From assembly GCF_020165855.1 (NCBI RefSeq), contig NZ_JAIUFY010000001.1:62001-126000 (forward strand): a stretch of DNA of 64,000 nucleotides, read 5' to 3'. The position numbers were made by a program, and so were the translations under genes. Shown here in pieces: positions 57,301 to 64,000 of the stretch (position 1 is the stretch's first letter; each line of letters begins with the position of its first letter). This DNA comes from Celeribacter litoreus (lineage in GTDB: Bacteria > Pseudomonadota > Alphaproteobacteria > Rhodobacterales > Rhodobacteraceae). The notes beneath the pieces are model-generated. The model did not search any database. It saw nothing but the letters and a program-made list of their open reading frames with translations, and was not told the DNA's origin.

Positions 57301-58930
57301 CGATCGGCGGGTTGGTCACCTGAGAGAAGTTCTGGCGGAAGAAGTGCGACAGCGGGCGGTATTTCTCGGAGAGAACCGCAGACGGCGTGTCGTCACCCAT
57401 AGAGGCGAGCGCTTCTTTGCCATCCTCGGCCATTGGCGCGAGAATTTGCTCAAGCTCTTCAATCGTGTAACCGGCTGCAATCTGACGCTTTTTCAGCTCG
57501 GCGCCCTTGTAGAGAACCGTTTCCGTCAGACCCGTTAGTTCGTCGTCGAGATCGTTGATCTTGCCAACCCACTCGCCGAACGGCTGGGAATTCGCGAGAC
57601 GGTCTTTGATGTCGACGTCGTGGTAGAGTTTGCCCTCTGCCATATCGACAGCAAGAAGCTGCCCCGGACCGAGCGCGCCTTTTTCAACAACGGTGGCTTC
57701 ATCAGTCGGCACCATGCCAACTTCGGACCCCGCGATCACGAGACCGTCGCCAGTCACAACGTAACGCATCGGGCGCAGGCCGTTCCGGTCGAGACCGGCG
57801 CAAACCCAACGACCATCGGTCATCGCAAGAGCAGCCGGACCATCCCACGGCTCCATCACGGAGTTCACGTAGGAATACATGTCGCGCCATGCCTGCGGGA
57901 GTTCTTCGGCGTTTTTGGACCAAGCTTCCGGCACCAGCATCGTTTTCGCCATCGGGGCGGAACGACCGGCGCGCACGAGCACCTCGAACACAGCGTCGAG
58001 CGCTGCGGAGTCGGAGGAGCCCTGCGGGATGATCGGTTTGATGTCTTCAGCCATCTCGCCAAACGTGGAGGACGCCATACGAATTTCGTGCGACTTCATC
58101 CAGTTGGTGTTGCCTTTGATCGTGTTGATCTCACCGTTGTGTGCGAGCATGCGGAACGGCTGGGCGAGCCACCACTGCGGGAAGGTGTTGGTGGAGTAAC
58201 GCTGGTGATAGATAGCGAAAGCGGACTCGAAGCGCTCGTCCTGAAGGTCAGGGTAGAACTCAGCGACCTGCTCGGCGAGCATCATGCCTTTGTAGATGAT
58301 GGAGCGGCAAGACAGCGAACAGATGTAGAGCTGGCCAACACCAGCAGCTTGCGCAGCTTTCTCGATACGGCGGCGGATGACGTAGAGCTCACGCTCAAAC
58401 GTCTCTTCGTCTACACCTTTGGAGTTGGACAGAAGAATCTGTTCGATCTCCGGACGCGTGGAGTTTGCCTTGTCGCCGAGGCACTCGGTATTCACCGGAA
58501 CGTGGCGCCAACCGTAGATGTAGTAGCCCATACGCAGGACTTCGGTCTCGACGATCGTGCGGCAGGCTTCCTGTGCGCCGAAATCGGTGCGCGGGAGGAA
58601 GATCTGACCCACAGCGAGCAATTCGCCCTGACGCGACTCGTGGCCAGTGCGACGGATTTGGTCACCGAAGAAGTGGTGCGGGATTTGCACGTGAATGCCT
58701 GCGCCGTCGCCGGTTTTACCGTCGGCATCGACAGCACCACGGTGCCAGATCGCTTTCAGTGCCGTAATGCCGTTCTCTACGACTTTACGGGATTTGGTTC
58801 CGTCCACAGAAACGACGAGACCCACACCACAGGAGGAGTGTTCGTCATCTTCGCGGAACAGCGAATGTTCGGACATCCACTCGCGTTTTGCGGCCTCTTT
58901 GGCGGCCCAGCTTTGATCAAACTTGGTCAT
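54395..58930 (-). CDS. gltB: Glutamate synthase (NADPH) large subunit
   Basis: Alpha subunit of GOGAT, which makes glutamate from glutamine and 2-oxoglutarate. The 1511-residue precursor has the N-terminal amidotransferase with catalytic Cys34 in HSSCGVGL (residues before it are removed), the central domain, the FMN/2-oxoglutarate domain ([41 protein letters not shown]), the [3Fe-4S] cysteines in [17 protein letters not shown], and the C-terminal beta-helix (GSGGTVV-like GGTVVVRPP). Length is normal. It follows gltD after 57 bases containing a hairpin. Confidence 0.97.
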   Translation of the reverse strand: [1511 protein letters not shown]

Positions 58931-58954
58931 GTTCGGTACCTTTCGATAAAGGCG

Positions 58955-58974
58955 GAGGGAACCTCTTCCCTCCT
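58955..58974 (-). promoter_or_regulatory. Intercistronic hairpin between gltD and gltB
   Basis: GGAGGGAA at 58955-58962 pairs perfectly with TTCCCTCC at 58967-58974 around a CCTC loop. It lies about 24 bases before the gltB start and has no T run, so it could stabilise, process or partly terminate the gltD message. Confidence 0.5.
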
Positions 58975-58987
58975 TTAAGACATTGAA

Positions 58988-60421
58988 TTACTCGGCGGCG
59001 ACGGAGGCGGACTGATCGAGGTATTCGATCATCGCATCAGCAGCTTCGCGACCGTCACGGATGGCCCAAACGACCAGCGACGCACCACGCTGGATATCGC
59101 CACAGGCGTAAACGCCATCGAGCGAGGTCGCGTGGCTCTTGAAGTCGGCCATGACGGTGCCCCAACGGGTCACTTCGAGACCTTCGGTGCCCCAGAGCGT
59201 CGGAAGATCTTCCGGCTCGAACCCGAGCGCCTTGATCACGAGGTCAGCTTCTTCGACGTAATCGGCACCCTCAATGATCTCCGGCGACTGACGACCGGAC
59301 GCATCCGGCGCGCCGAGGCGCATCTTTTGAACCATCACACCGTTGACCGGATCACCGGTGAAGCCCTTCGGCGCGGTGAGCCAGACGAATTCGACACCTT
59401 CTTCCTCTGCGTTCTGCGTTTCACGCTGGGAACCCGGCATGTTGGCGCGGTCGCGGCGGTAGAGACATTTCACAGAGGTTGCACCCTGACGGATCGCGGT
59501 GCGCACACAGTCCATCGCGGTGTCACCGCCGCCGATCACAACGACCTTCTTGCCGTTGGCATTCAGTTCGCCGTTCTCATATTCCTCAACGGTGTCGCCG
59601 AAGGACACTTTGTTGGAGCATGTAAGGTAATCGATTGCACGCACGATACCTTCGGCGCCAGAACCAGGGCCTTTGAGATCGCGGGATTTGTAGACACCGG
59701 TCGCGATCAGCACGCTGTCATGCTTGCCGCGGATCGCGTCGAACGTGATGTCCTCGCCCACGTTGCAGTTCAGAACGAACTCGACGCCGGAGTCTTCGAG
59801 TTGCTTTACGCGACGCAGAACGATGTCTTTCTCGAGCTTGAAGCCCGGGATGCCGTACATCATGAGACCACCAGCTCGATCAGAACGCTCGTATACGGTG
59901 ACTTTGAAACCCGCACGGCGCAGGCGGTCAGCAGCAGCAAGGCCACCCGGACCGGACCCGATGATGCCGATGCTTTCGTCACGCTCGACTGCCGGCGTAA
60001 ACGTTTCGACCCAGCCCTGTTCCCAGGCCGTGTCGGTAATGTATTTCTCGACAGAACCGATGGTCACGGTGCCGTGGCCGGACTGTTCGATCACACAATT
60101 GCCTTCGCAGAGACGGTCCTGAGGGCAAATGCGGCCACAGATTTCAGGGAACGTGTTGGTCGCCTGAGAAATCTCATACGCTTCTTTCAGACGGCCAGTC
60201 GCGGTGAGGCGCAGCCAATCCGGAATGTTGTTATGAAGCGGGCAATGCGTGTGGCAGTAAGGCACCCCACACTGCGAACAGCGCGATGCCTGCTCTTCCG
60301 CTTTCGCCTCGACGAACTCGCCATAGATTTCCAGAAAATCCTCTTTGCGATCTTCTGCGCTCCGCTTGGTCGGCATATCCCTGCCCACGGTCACGAATTT
60401 GAGCATCGGCTCTTTCGCCAT
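58988..60421 (-). CDS. gltD: Glutamate synthase (NADPH) small subunit
   Basis: Beta subunit of GOGAT, which carries electrons from NADPH through FAD to the large subunit. It has 477 residues. N-terminal [4Fe-4S] cysteines are in CSQCGVPYCHTHCPLHN and CGRICPQDRLCEGNC; FAD binding GIIGSGPGGLAAADRLRRAG near residue 150; NADPH binding VVVIGGGDTAMDCVRTA near residue 290; YACGDIQRG near the end. The ATG at 60421 follows GGAG; the frame upstream to 60550 crosses repeats and is rejected. First gene of gltDB. Confidence 0.96.
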   Translation of the reverse strand: MAKEPMLKFVTVGRDMPTKRSAEDRKEDFLEIYGEFVEAKAEEQASRCSQCGVPYCHTHCPLHNNIPDWLRLTATGRLKEAYEISQATNTFPEICGRICPQDRLCEGNCVIEQSGHGTVTIGSVEKYITDTAWEQGWVETFTPAVERDESIGIIGSGPGGLAAADRLRRAGFKVTVYERSDRAGGLMMYGIPGFKLEKDIVLRRVKQLEDSGVEFVLNCNVGEDITFDAIRGKHDSVLIATGVYKSRDLKGPGSGAEGIVRAIDYLTCSNKVSFGDTVEEYENGELNANGKKVVVIGGGDTAMDCVRTAIRQGATSVKCLYRRDRANMPGSQRETQNAEEEGVEFVWLTAPKGFTGDPVNGVMVQKMRLGAPDASGRQSPEIIEGADYVEEADLVIKALGFEPEDLPTLWGTEGLEVTRWGTVMADFKSHATSLDGVYACGDIQRGASLVVWAIRDGREAADAMIEYLDQSASVAAE

Positions 60422-60445
60422 GACACAACATCTCCGAAGGTTGGT

Positions 60446-60539
60446 GGTAAAAATTTCGCCCTGTGTATAGAGTCTCAAACCAAAAGAAAAGTCAGAAGTG
60501 CTGTCGTATTTTGGAGAAATTTTTACCGATCTGGTAAAA
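60446..60539 (-). promoter_or_regulatory. Inverted GGTAAAA repeats upstream of gltD
   Basis: GGTAAAAATTTC at 60446-60457 and its exact complement GAAATTTTTACC at 60516-60527 form a 12-base inverted repeat 58 bases apart. A second palindrome, TTTTACC-N5-GGTAAAA, occupies 60521-60539 and shares the same half-site. Such an array fits a DNA-binding regulator of the gltDB operon, or a looping operator; no regulator is identified. Confidence 0.55.
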
Positions 60540-60650
60540 TCACAATGCAAAGCACAAAAATTAGGTCAGCAACAATTACCCAATTGCAGCCTTCTTATTG
60601 ATTTCAAAAGAGTTTAGGGTAACGCAAACCTTAGAAGGACCATAGCTCCC

Positions 60651-61454
60651 ATGAGCCTCATCTACTTGCTAATTGTTGCTATTGTTCAGGGGATTACCGA
60701 ATTCCTCCCAGTTTCCTCCTCCGGCCACCTGATTCTCCTTCCTTATTTTCTAGGCACACAGGACCAGGGGCAAGCAATTGATGTCGCGGTTCACGTCGGG
60801 ACGCTCGGCGCAGTGATCCTGTACTTCTGGAAAGATGTGAAGGTTGGCCTCCTCGGACTGCCGCGGCTCATGACCGGAAAGACGGACACACCCGGCTCCA
60901 AACTCGCCTTCCTTCTCGTTGTTGCGACCATTCCTGTGATCGTCATCGGCCTCGCCCTGAAAGTCACAGGTATTTCGGACGCGTTGCGTTCGCCTGTGGT
61001 GATCGGCTGGACGATGCTGATTTTCGGGATCGTGCTCTACTGGTTCGATCAAAAATCTCCCGCGGAAAAAGTCGAAACCGAGTGGAACCTCAAGGACGCC
61101 ATCAAGCTCGGGCTTTGGCAGGCTGTCGCGCTCATTCCTGGCACCTCACGCTCCGGCATTACGATCACGGGCGCACGCGCGCTCGGCTACACGCGTCAGG
61201 ACGGCGCAAAGATCGCAATGCTCATGTCGATCCCGACGATCCTCGCATCCGGCGTGCTACTCGGCGCTGAAGTTGTCGGGGATGCCGATTGGGCGATGCT
61301 CAAAGATGCCGCGATTGGCGCTGTCTTTGCATTCGGCGCAGCCCTGCTCGCCCTGACGCTGATGATGCGCTTACTGCGATCCGTGAGTTTTACGCCCTAC
61401 GTGATCTATCGCGTGATCCTCGGGATCATCCTGATCGCCACATCCTACGCATAA
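60651..61454 (+). CDS. uppP: Undecaprenyl-diphosphatase
   Basis: Membrane phosphatase recycling undecaprenyl diphosphate for cell-wall synthesis, 267 residues with about eight helices. The BacA-type signatures are GITEFLPVSSSGHLIL near residue 14 and PGTSRSGITITGARALG near residue 163, which carry the catalytic residues. Followed by an intrinsic terminator. Confidence 0.96.
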   Translation: MSLIYLLIVAIVQGITEFLPVSSSGHLILLPYFLGTQDQGQAIDVAVHVGTLGAVILYFWKDVKVGLLGLPRLMTGKTDTPGSKLAFLLVVATIPVIVIGLALKVTGISDALRSPVVIGWTMLIFGIVLYWFDQKSPAEKVETEWNLKDAIKLGLWQAVALIPGTSRSGITITGARALGYTRQDGAKIAMLMSIPTILASGVLLGAEVVGDADWAMLKDAAIGAVFAFGAALLALTLMMRLLRSVSFTPYVIYRVILGIILIATSYA

Positions 61455-61456
61455 AA

Positions 61457-61480
61457 AAACGCGCCCATTGAGGCGCGTTT
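61457..61480. terminator. Bidirectional terminator between uppP and the NDUFA9-like gene
   Basis: AAACGCGCC at 61457-61465 pairs with GGCGCGTTT at 61472-61480, loop of six; A and T runs on both sides allow use from either direction, more strongly leftward (seven Ts). Confidence 0.8.
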
Positions 61481-61504
61481 CTTATTTCGCTGAAAAGCAT
61501 GACC

Positions 61505-62488
61505 TCAGATTTTGAGGTTCTTCGCGCTTTCGCGGATCGCGTCATACTGACCACCATCGCGATAGACCCAAAGGTAATCCGGAAGCACAGCGCGCAAGGC
61601 GGTCGGCTGGATGTCCAGATCGGACAGGGTTTTCACGCCATCGGTCACGACATTGTCGGATTTGAGGTTCTTGACCTGATCGCGCGTCAGGACGCCATTG
61701 TGGAAAAGCCCAACCGTGACCTTCTCAATAACAGTGAACGCAGTCGCCATGATATTCCCAACCCAGAACGGCAGCGACAGGATCAGGCGGCGACGGTGAA
61801 TGACGTCGAGCATCTCCTGCATCAACTCACGGAATGTCAGCACATCCGGACCGCCGAGTTCGTAGATGCCTGCCTCAGCCTCACCAAGAACGCCTTTGAC
61901 AGCTGCGAGAGCAACGTCATCAACGTAAACGGGCTGAAATTTGGTCTGCGCGCCAACAACCGGTAGCACAACAGATTGAGCTGCCATCTTGCCGAAGCGA
62001 TTGAAGAAGTCATCTTCCGGCCCAAAGATCACCGACGGGCGGAGAATCACGGCGTTCGGGAAAGATGCGAGCACTTGCTCCTCACCTTCCGCCTTCGTGC
62101 GTGCGTAAACCGACTCAGAGTCTTTGTCGGCACCCAGAGCGGAAAGCTGAACCAGACTCTCAACACCCTCTTCCGCAGCGATCCGTGCGATTCGCGCGGC
62201 GCCTTCGGACTGAATAGCTTCGAACGAGTTCTTGCCACGTTCGGTCAAAACGCCCACGCAGTTCACGACGGCATCCGCGCCCTGCATCACTGCACGCACG
62301 CTGTCATCATCGCGAATATTGCAGAAAACAGGCTCTACCTGACCCACCGCGCCATACGGCTTGACGTAAAGTGCCTCATTCGGACGACGGACAGCAACAC
62401 GAACGCGCCACCCCTCTTTCGCCATACGACGAGCGATATACCGCCCGACAAAGCCAGCGCCGCCATAGATGGTGACCAATTTCGTCAT
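61505..62488 (-). CDS. NDUFA9-like NAD-dependent epimerase/reductase (complex I-associated type)
   Basis: A 327-residue extended SDR-like protein of the group related to complex I subunit NDUFA9. TIYGGAGFVGRYIARRMAKEG near the start is the Rossmann motif, then DAVVNCVGVL, VESLVQLSALGADKDSESVYARTKAEGEEQVL (S and YxxxK), and NAVILRPSVIFGPEDDFFNRF. The ATG at 62488 follows GGAG by six bases. A role in quinone biosynthesis or complex I is inferred from the family only. Confidence 0.87.
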   Translation of the reverse strand: MTKLVTIYGGAGFVGRYIARRMAKEGWRVRVAVRRPNEALYVKPYGAVGQVEPVFCNIRDDDSVRAVMQGADAVVNCVGVLTERGKNSFEAIQSEGAARIARIAAEEGVESLVQLSALGADKDSESVYARTKAEGEEQVLASFPNAVILRPSVIFGPEDDFFNRFGKMAAQSVVLPVVGAQTKFQPVYVDDVALAAVKGVLGEAEAGIYELGGPDVLTFRELMQEMLDVIHRRRLILSLPFWVGNIMATAFTVIEKVTVGLFHNGVLTRDQVKNLKSDNVVTDGVKTLSDLDIQPTALRAVLPDYLWVYRDGGQYDAIRESAKNLKI

Positions 62489-62585
62489 CTGCATCTCCAA
62501 TGCCAAAGTATCGCGTTTGGTTTAGCTTTTAGGGCAGAATTCGACAAGAGACCATAAGCCTACGCAAAAAGGTTTAAAATCGTCG

Positions 62586-62613
62586 TTGACAGTCACGCAA
62601 CAGAGCATTACAT
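62586..62613 (+). promoter_or_regulatory. Promoter of tRNA-Leu
   Basis: TTGACA at 62586-62591, 16-base spacer, TTACAT at 62608-62613, with the mature tRNA starting 20 bases later. Confidence 0.65.
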
Positions 62614-62633
62614 CGCGGCCTCACGACATCTGT

Positions 62634-62720
62634 GCCCAGATGGCGGAATTGGTAGACGCGCTAGCTTCAGGTGCTAGTGTCCGTATGGACGTGGAGGTTC
62701 GAGTCCTCTTCTGGGCACCA
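62634..62720 (+). tRNA. tRNA-Leu (anticodon CAG)
   Basis: An 87-base type II tRNA with encoded CCA: acceptor GCCCAGA with TCTGGGC, anticodon stem CTAGC/GCTAG around TTCAGGT (anticodon CAG), a long variable arm (GTCCGTATGGAC region) and T arm GAGGTTCGAGTCCTC. Confidence 0.96.
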
Positions 62721-62860
62721 TTATCCCCCTTATATCCCGAAGAAACCTAACAGAAACTGGGCTTCCCTCAGTTTATCATGTTCAGTTCCGCTGTTCCGTA
62801 GCGTCTCCAGGATCGAGTGCGCCATTGGAAATAGTCCGGTCTCCGCCTTCGACCCCAAGC

Positions 62861-62905
62861 AAAAAATAGCCGCAGCTCAGACGAAATTCGCGTCTGGCTG
62901 CGGCT
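62861..62905 (-). terminator. Intrinsic terminator of the amidohydrolase gene
   Basis: AGCCGCAGC at 62868-62876 pairs perfectly with GCTGCGGCT at 62897-62905, and AGACG at 62879-62883 with CGTCT at 62891-62895. On the minus strand it is followed by six Ts from the A run at 62861-62866. The remaining interval 62721-62860 holds nothing I can identify. Confidence 0.8.
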
Positions 62906-62965
62906 GCTGTTTTGGCGATCGGCTGACATCGCAAGCATACTCAGGGTGAACTGGTGGCGCTCAGT

Positions 62966-64000
62966 TTAGTAGGTCGGTGCGGTCGTGCTCTCTGGCATGT
63001 AGATGTCGCCGATCTCCTTGCGAACATCAAAGGTGGCACGCGCCACATCTTCGCGAATTCGGTCGATATCCAAGCCGACAATTTTCCCGTCACGCTTCAT
63101 GATGCGACCATCGACGATGACCGTGTCTACGTTTGCGGCGCGGGCAGAACGCGCCAGCATTCCATCGACGAAGCCATTCGGAACCATATTCAAATCGTCC
63201 GCGCGCAGCAGCACGATGTCCGCGCGTTTGCCGACGGTCAATGAGCCTGTCTTATCTGCAATGCCCAAGGCTTTGGCGCCATTGATGGTCCCCATGCGAA
63301 GCACGTCTGGGAAATCGAGAGGCTTGAGGCCTTCCGTGCTCGAACCATTAAAGGGGATCCCCATGTACCATGCGGTGGCCATTTGTTCGAACATATCGAT
63401 CTGCGCCAAGGTGTTGCCATCGAAGGATAGCGAGACGTTCACATCGTCGTTGAACATGTGGACCAACTGTTGTGCCTGTCCACCGGCAGACCCGAGGCGC
63501 AGCTCCGACTGGATGGAGTAGCTCAGGGAGGCGCCGACTTCGGCCATCACGGCACGATCTTCCGCTTCTGCGTGGACGTAGTGAACCAACAGAGTTTTGG
63601 GTCCGAGGTAGCCCCAATCCTTCATCGGCTTTGCTGCGAAATTGCGGCGGCCTTGGCCTGCGTGAACCGCAGTCATGAGGTCGTTACCGAATGCCCAATC
63701 CATCTCGCGCCGATACAGTTCCTCCCCGATGACGTGCGGACCGCGGCTGTTGTAGCCAAAGTCGACCAGCCCCTCGAAAGGCGAGCTGCCGCTGAACCAA
63801 TCAGACATGACCTGTTCCGCCAAGGCAAAATCAATCGGCTCCTCATTCGGCTGACCGTCCCGATGGCCGAATGTGTAAAGCGCGCGAAGACCCGAGTCTT
63901 GGTGCGCCCGCATTTCGGCCTCGACAGTTTCCGGGGAGGCGACATGGTGGCAGTAATTGTGGATGGTCGTAATACCTGCATTGAGCGCTTCGGCGAATGC
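62966..64000 (-). CDS. Amidohydrolase family protein, 3' part (partial at window edge)
   Basis: The frame is open to the window edge; 344 residues are visible and the N-terminus with the first metal-binding HxH motif is missing. The visible part begins GITTIHNYCHHVASPETVEAE, contains LLVHYVHAEAEDRAVMAEVG (a metal or substrate His) and VSLSFDGNTLAQIDMFEQMA (the Asp region), and ends with the usual beta-sandwich (KTGSLTVGKRADIVLLRAD). This fits the cytosine-deaminase/TRZ-ATZ branch. The substrate cannot be told without the N-terminus. The ATG at 63913 is internal to the frame and probably not the start. Confidence 0.85.
   Translation of the reverse strand, partial: AFAEALNAGITTIHNYCHHVASPETVEAEMRAHQDSGLRALYTFGHRDGQPNEEPIDFALAEQVMSDWFSGSSPFEGLVDFGYNSRGPHVIGEELYRREMDWAFGNDLMTAVHAGQGRRNFAAKPMKDWGYLGPKTLLVHYVHAEAEDRAVMAEVGASLSYSIQSELRLGSAGGQAQQLVHMFNDDVNVSLSFDGNTLAQIDMFEQMATAWYMGIPFNGSSTEGLKPLDFPDVLRMGTINGAKALGIADKTGSLTVGKRADIVLLRADDLNMVPNGFVDGMLARSARAANVDTVIVDGRIMKRDGKIVGLDIDRIREDVARATFDVRKEIGDIYMPESTTAPTY

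Noticed and set aside
54902-57538. An 878-residue plus-strand open frame inside gltB
   Set aside because: It is antisense to a well-supported 1511-residue gltB with all catalytic motifs. It has no ribosome-binding site or family pattern and is a coding shadow.
62721-62860. Possible integration site next to tRNA-Leu
   Set aside because: No integrase, duplicated tRNA end or foreign-looking genes follow. The region leads straight into a terminator and an ordinary amidohydrolase gene.
62671-62949. A 92-residue plus-strand frame downstream of tRNA-Leu
   Set aside because: It starts inside the tRNA and ends across a terminator hairpin, with no ribosome-binding site.

Overview
The window looks like a core chromosomal segment of an alphaproteobacterium of the family Rhodobacteraceae (Roseobacter/Rhodobacter group). 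The support is gene content and order: leuS-lptE-holA, DUF4170-(WaaA-like)-lpxK, dsbA-dciA-mutY, rnhB-ccrM with a cell-cycle GANTC methyltransferase, a DUF2125 protein, petABC for the cytochrome bc1 complex, and the petP-petR regulator pair known from Rhodobacter capsulatus. I see no phage, transposase, integrase, CRISPR array or plasmid module, so this is mostly an ordinary housekeeping region. Genus cannot be fixed from what is visible.

Layout. 1-10.9 kb: the 3' part of leuS, lptE and holA, a flavin monooxygenase-like gene, a leftward SDR/enoyl-CoA hydratase/flavoprotein operon, a DUF2125 lipoprotein-like gene, pmbA and a CysQ/IMPase phosphatase. 10.9-16 kb: a two-gene glucosylglycerate-type osmolyte operon, then DUF4170, a Kdo-transferase-like gene and lpxK. 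15.6-22.8 kb: dsbA-dciA, mutY, an alkane monooxygenase-like gene, rnhB-ccrM, small exported proteins and a membrane-anchored winged-helix protein. 22.8-30.4 kb: tRNA-Arg, a LacI-family regulator, ilvD, an MliC/META-domain secreted protein, tRNA-Lys, dapF-mtaB-GST. 30.5-36.7 kb: petABC and the thiamine transporter thiBPQ under a TPP riboswitch. 36.7-44.8 kb: an SLC1-type symporter, aroC, transporters, HU and AMP nucleosidase. 44.8-54.3 kb: petP-petR, xseB-ispA-dxs, ilvE, queG, GST, mtgA. 54.4-64 kb: gltD-gltB, uppP, an NDUFA9-like reductase, tRNA-Leu and the 3' part of an amidohydrolase.

How the genes work together. Envelope biogenesis recurs (lptE, WaaA-like, lpxK, uppP, mtgA, exoD, dapF). 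Respiration is represented by petABC and, 15 kb away, petPR. Amino-acid supply is represented by ilvD, ilvE, aroC, dapF and gltBD, and isoprenoid supply by dxs-ispA. Most operons are tightly packed, with ATGA or GTGA start/stop overlaps, and several use GTG or TTG starts.

The observations I consider most worth following are: a candidate structured small RNA read leftward from a LacI-type operator at about 22986-23140; three GANTC sites within 39 bp plus three CGTCATTT direct repeats just upstream of ccrM; an exact 18-bp in-frame tandem duplication next to the metal-binding histidines of the AlkB-like protein; a two-helix membrane protein with a C-terminal OmpR-type winged helix; and long inverted repeats upstream of gltD. 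All functional calls are from sequence pattern and remembered family features. No database search was run.
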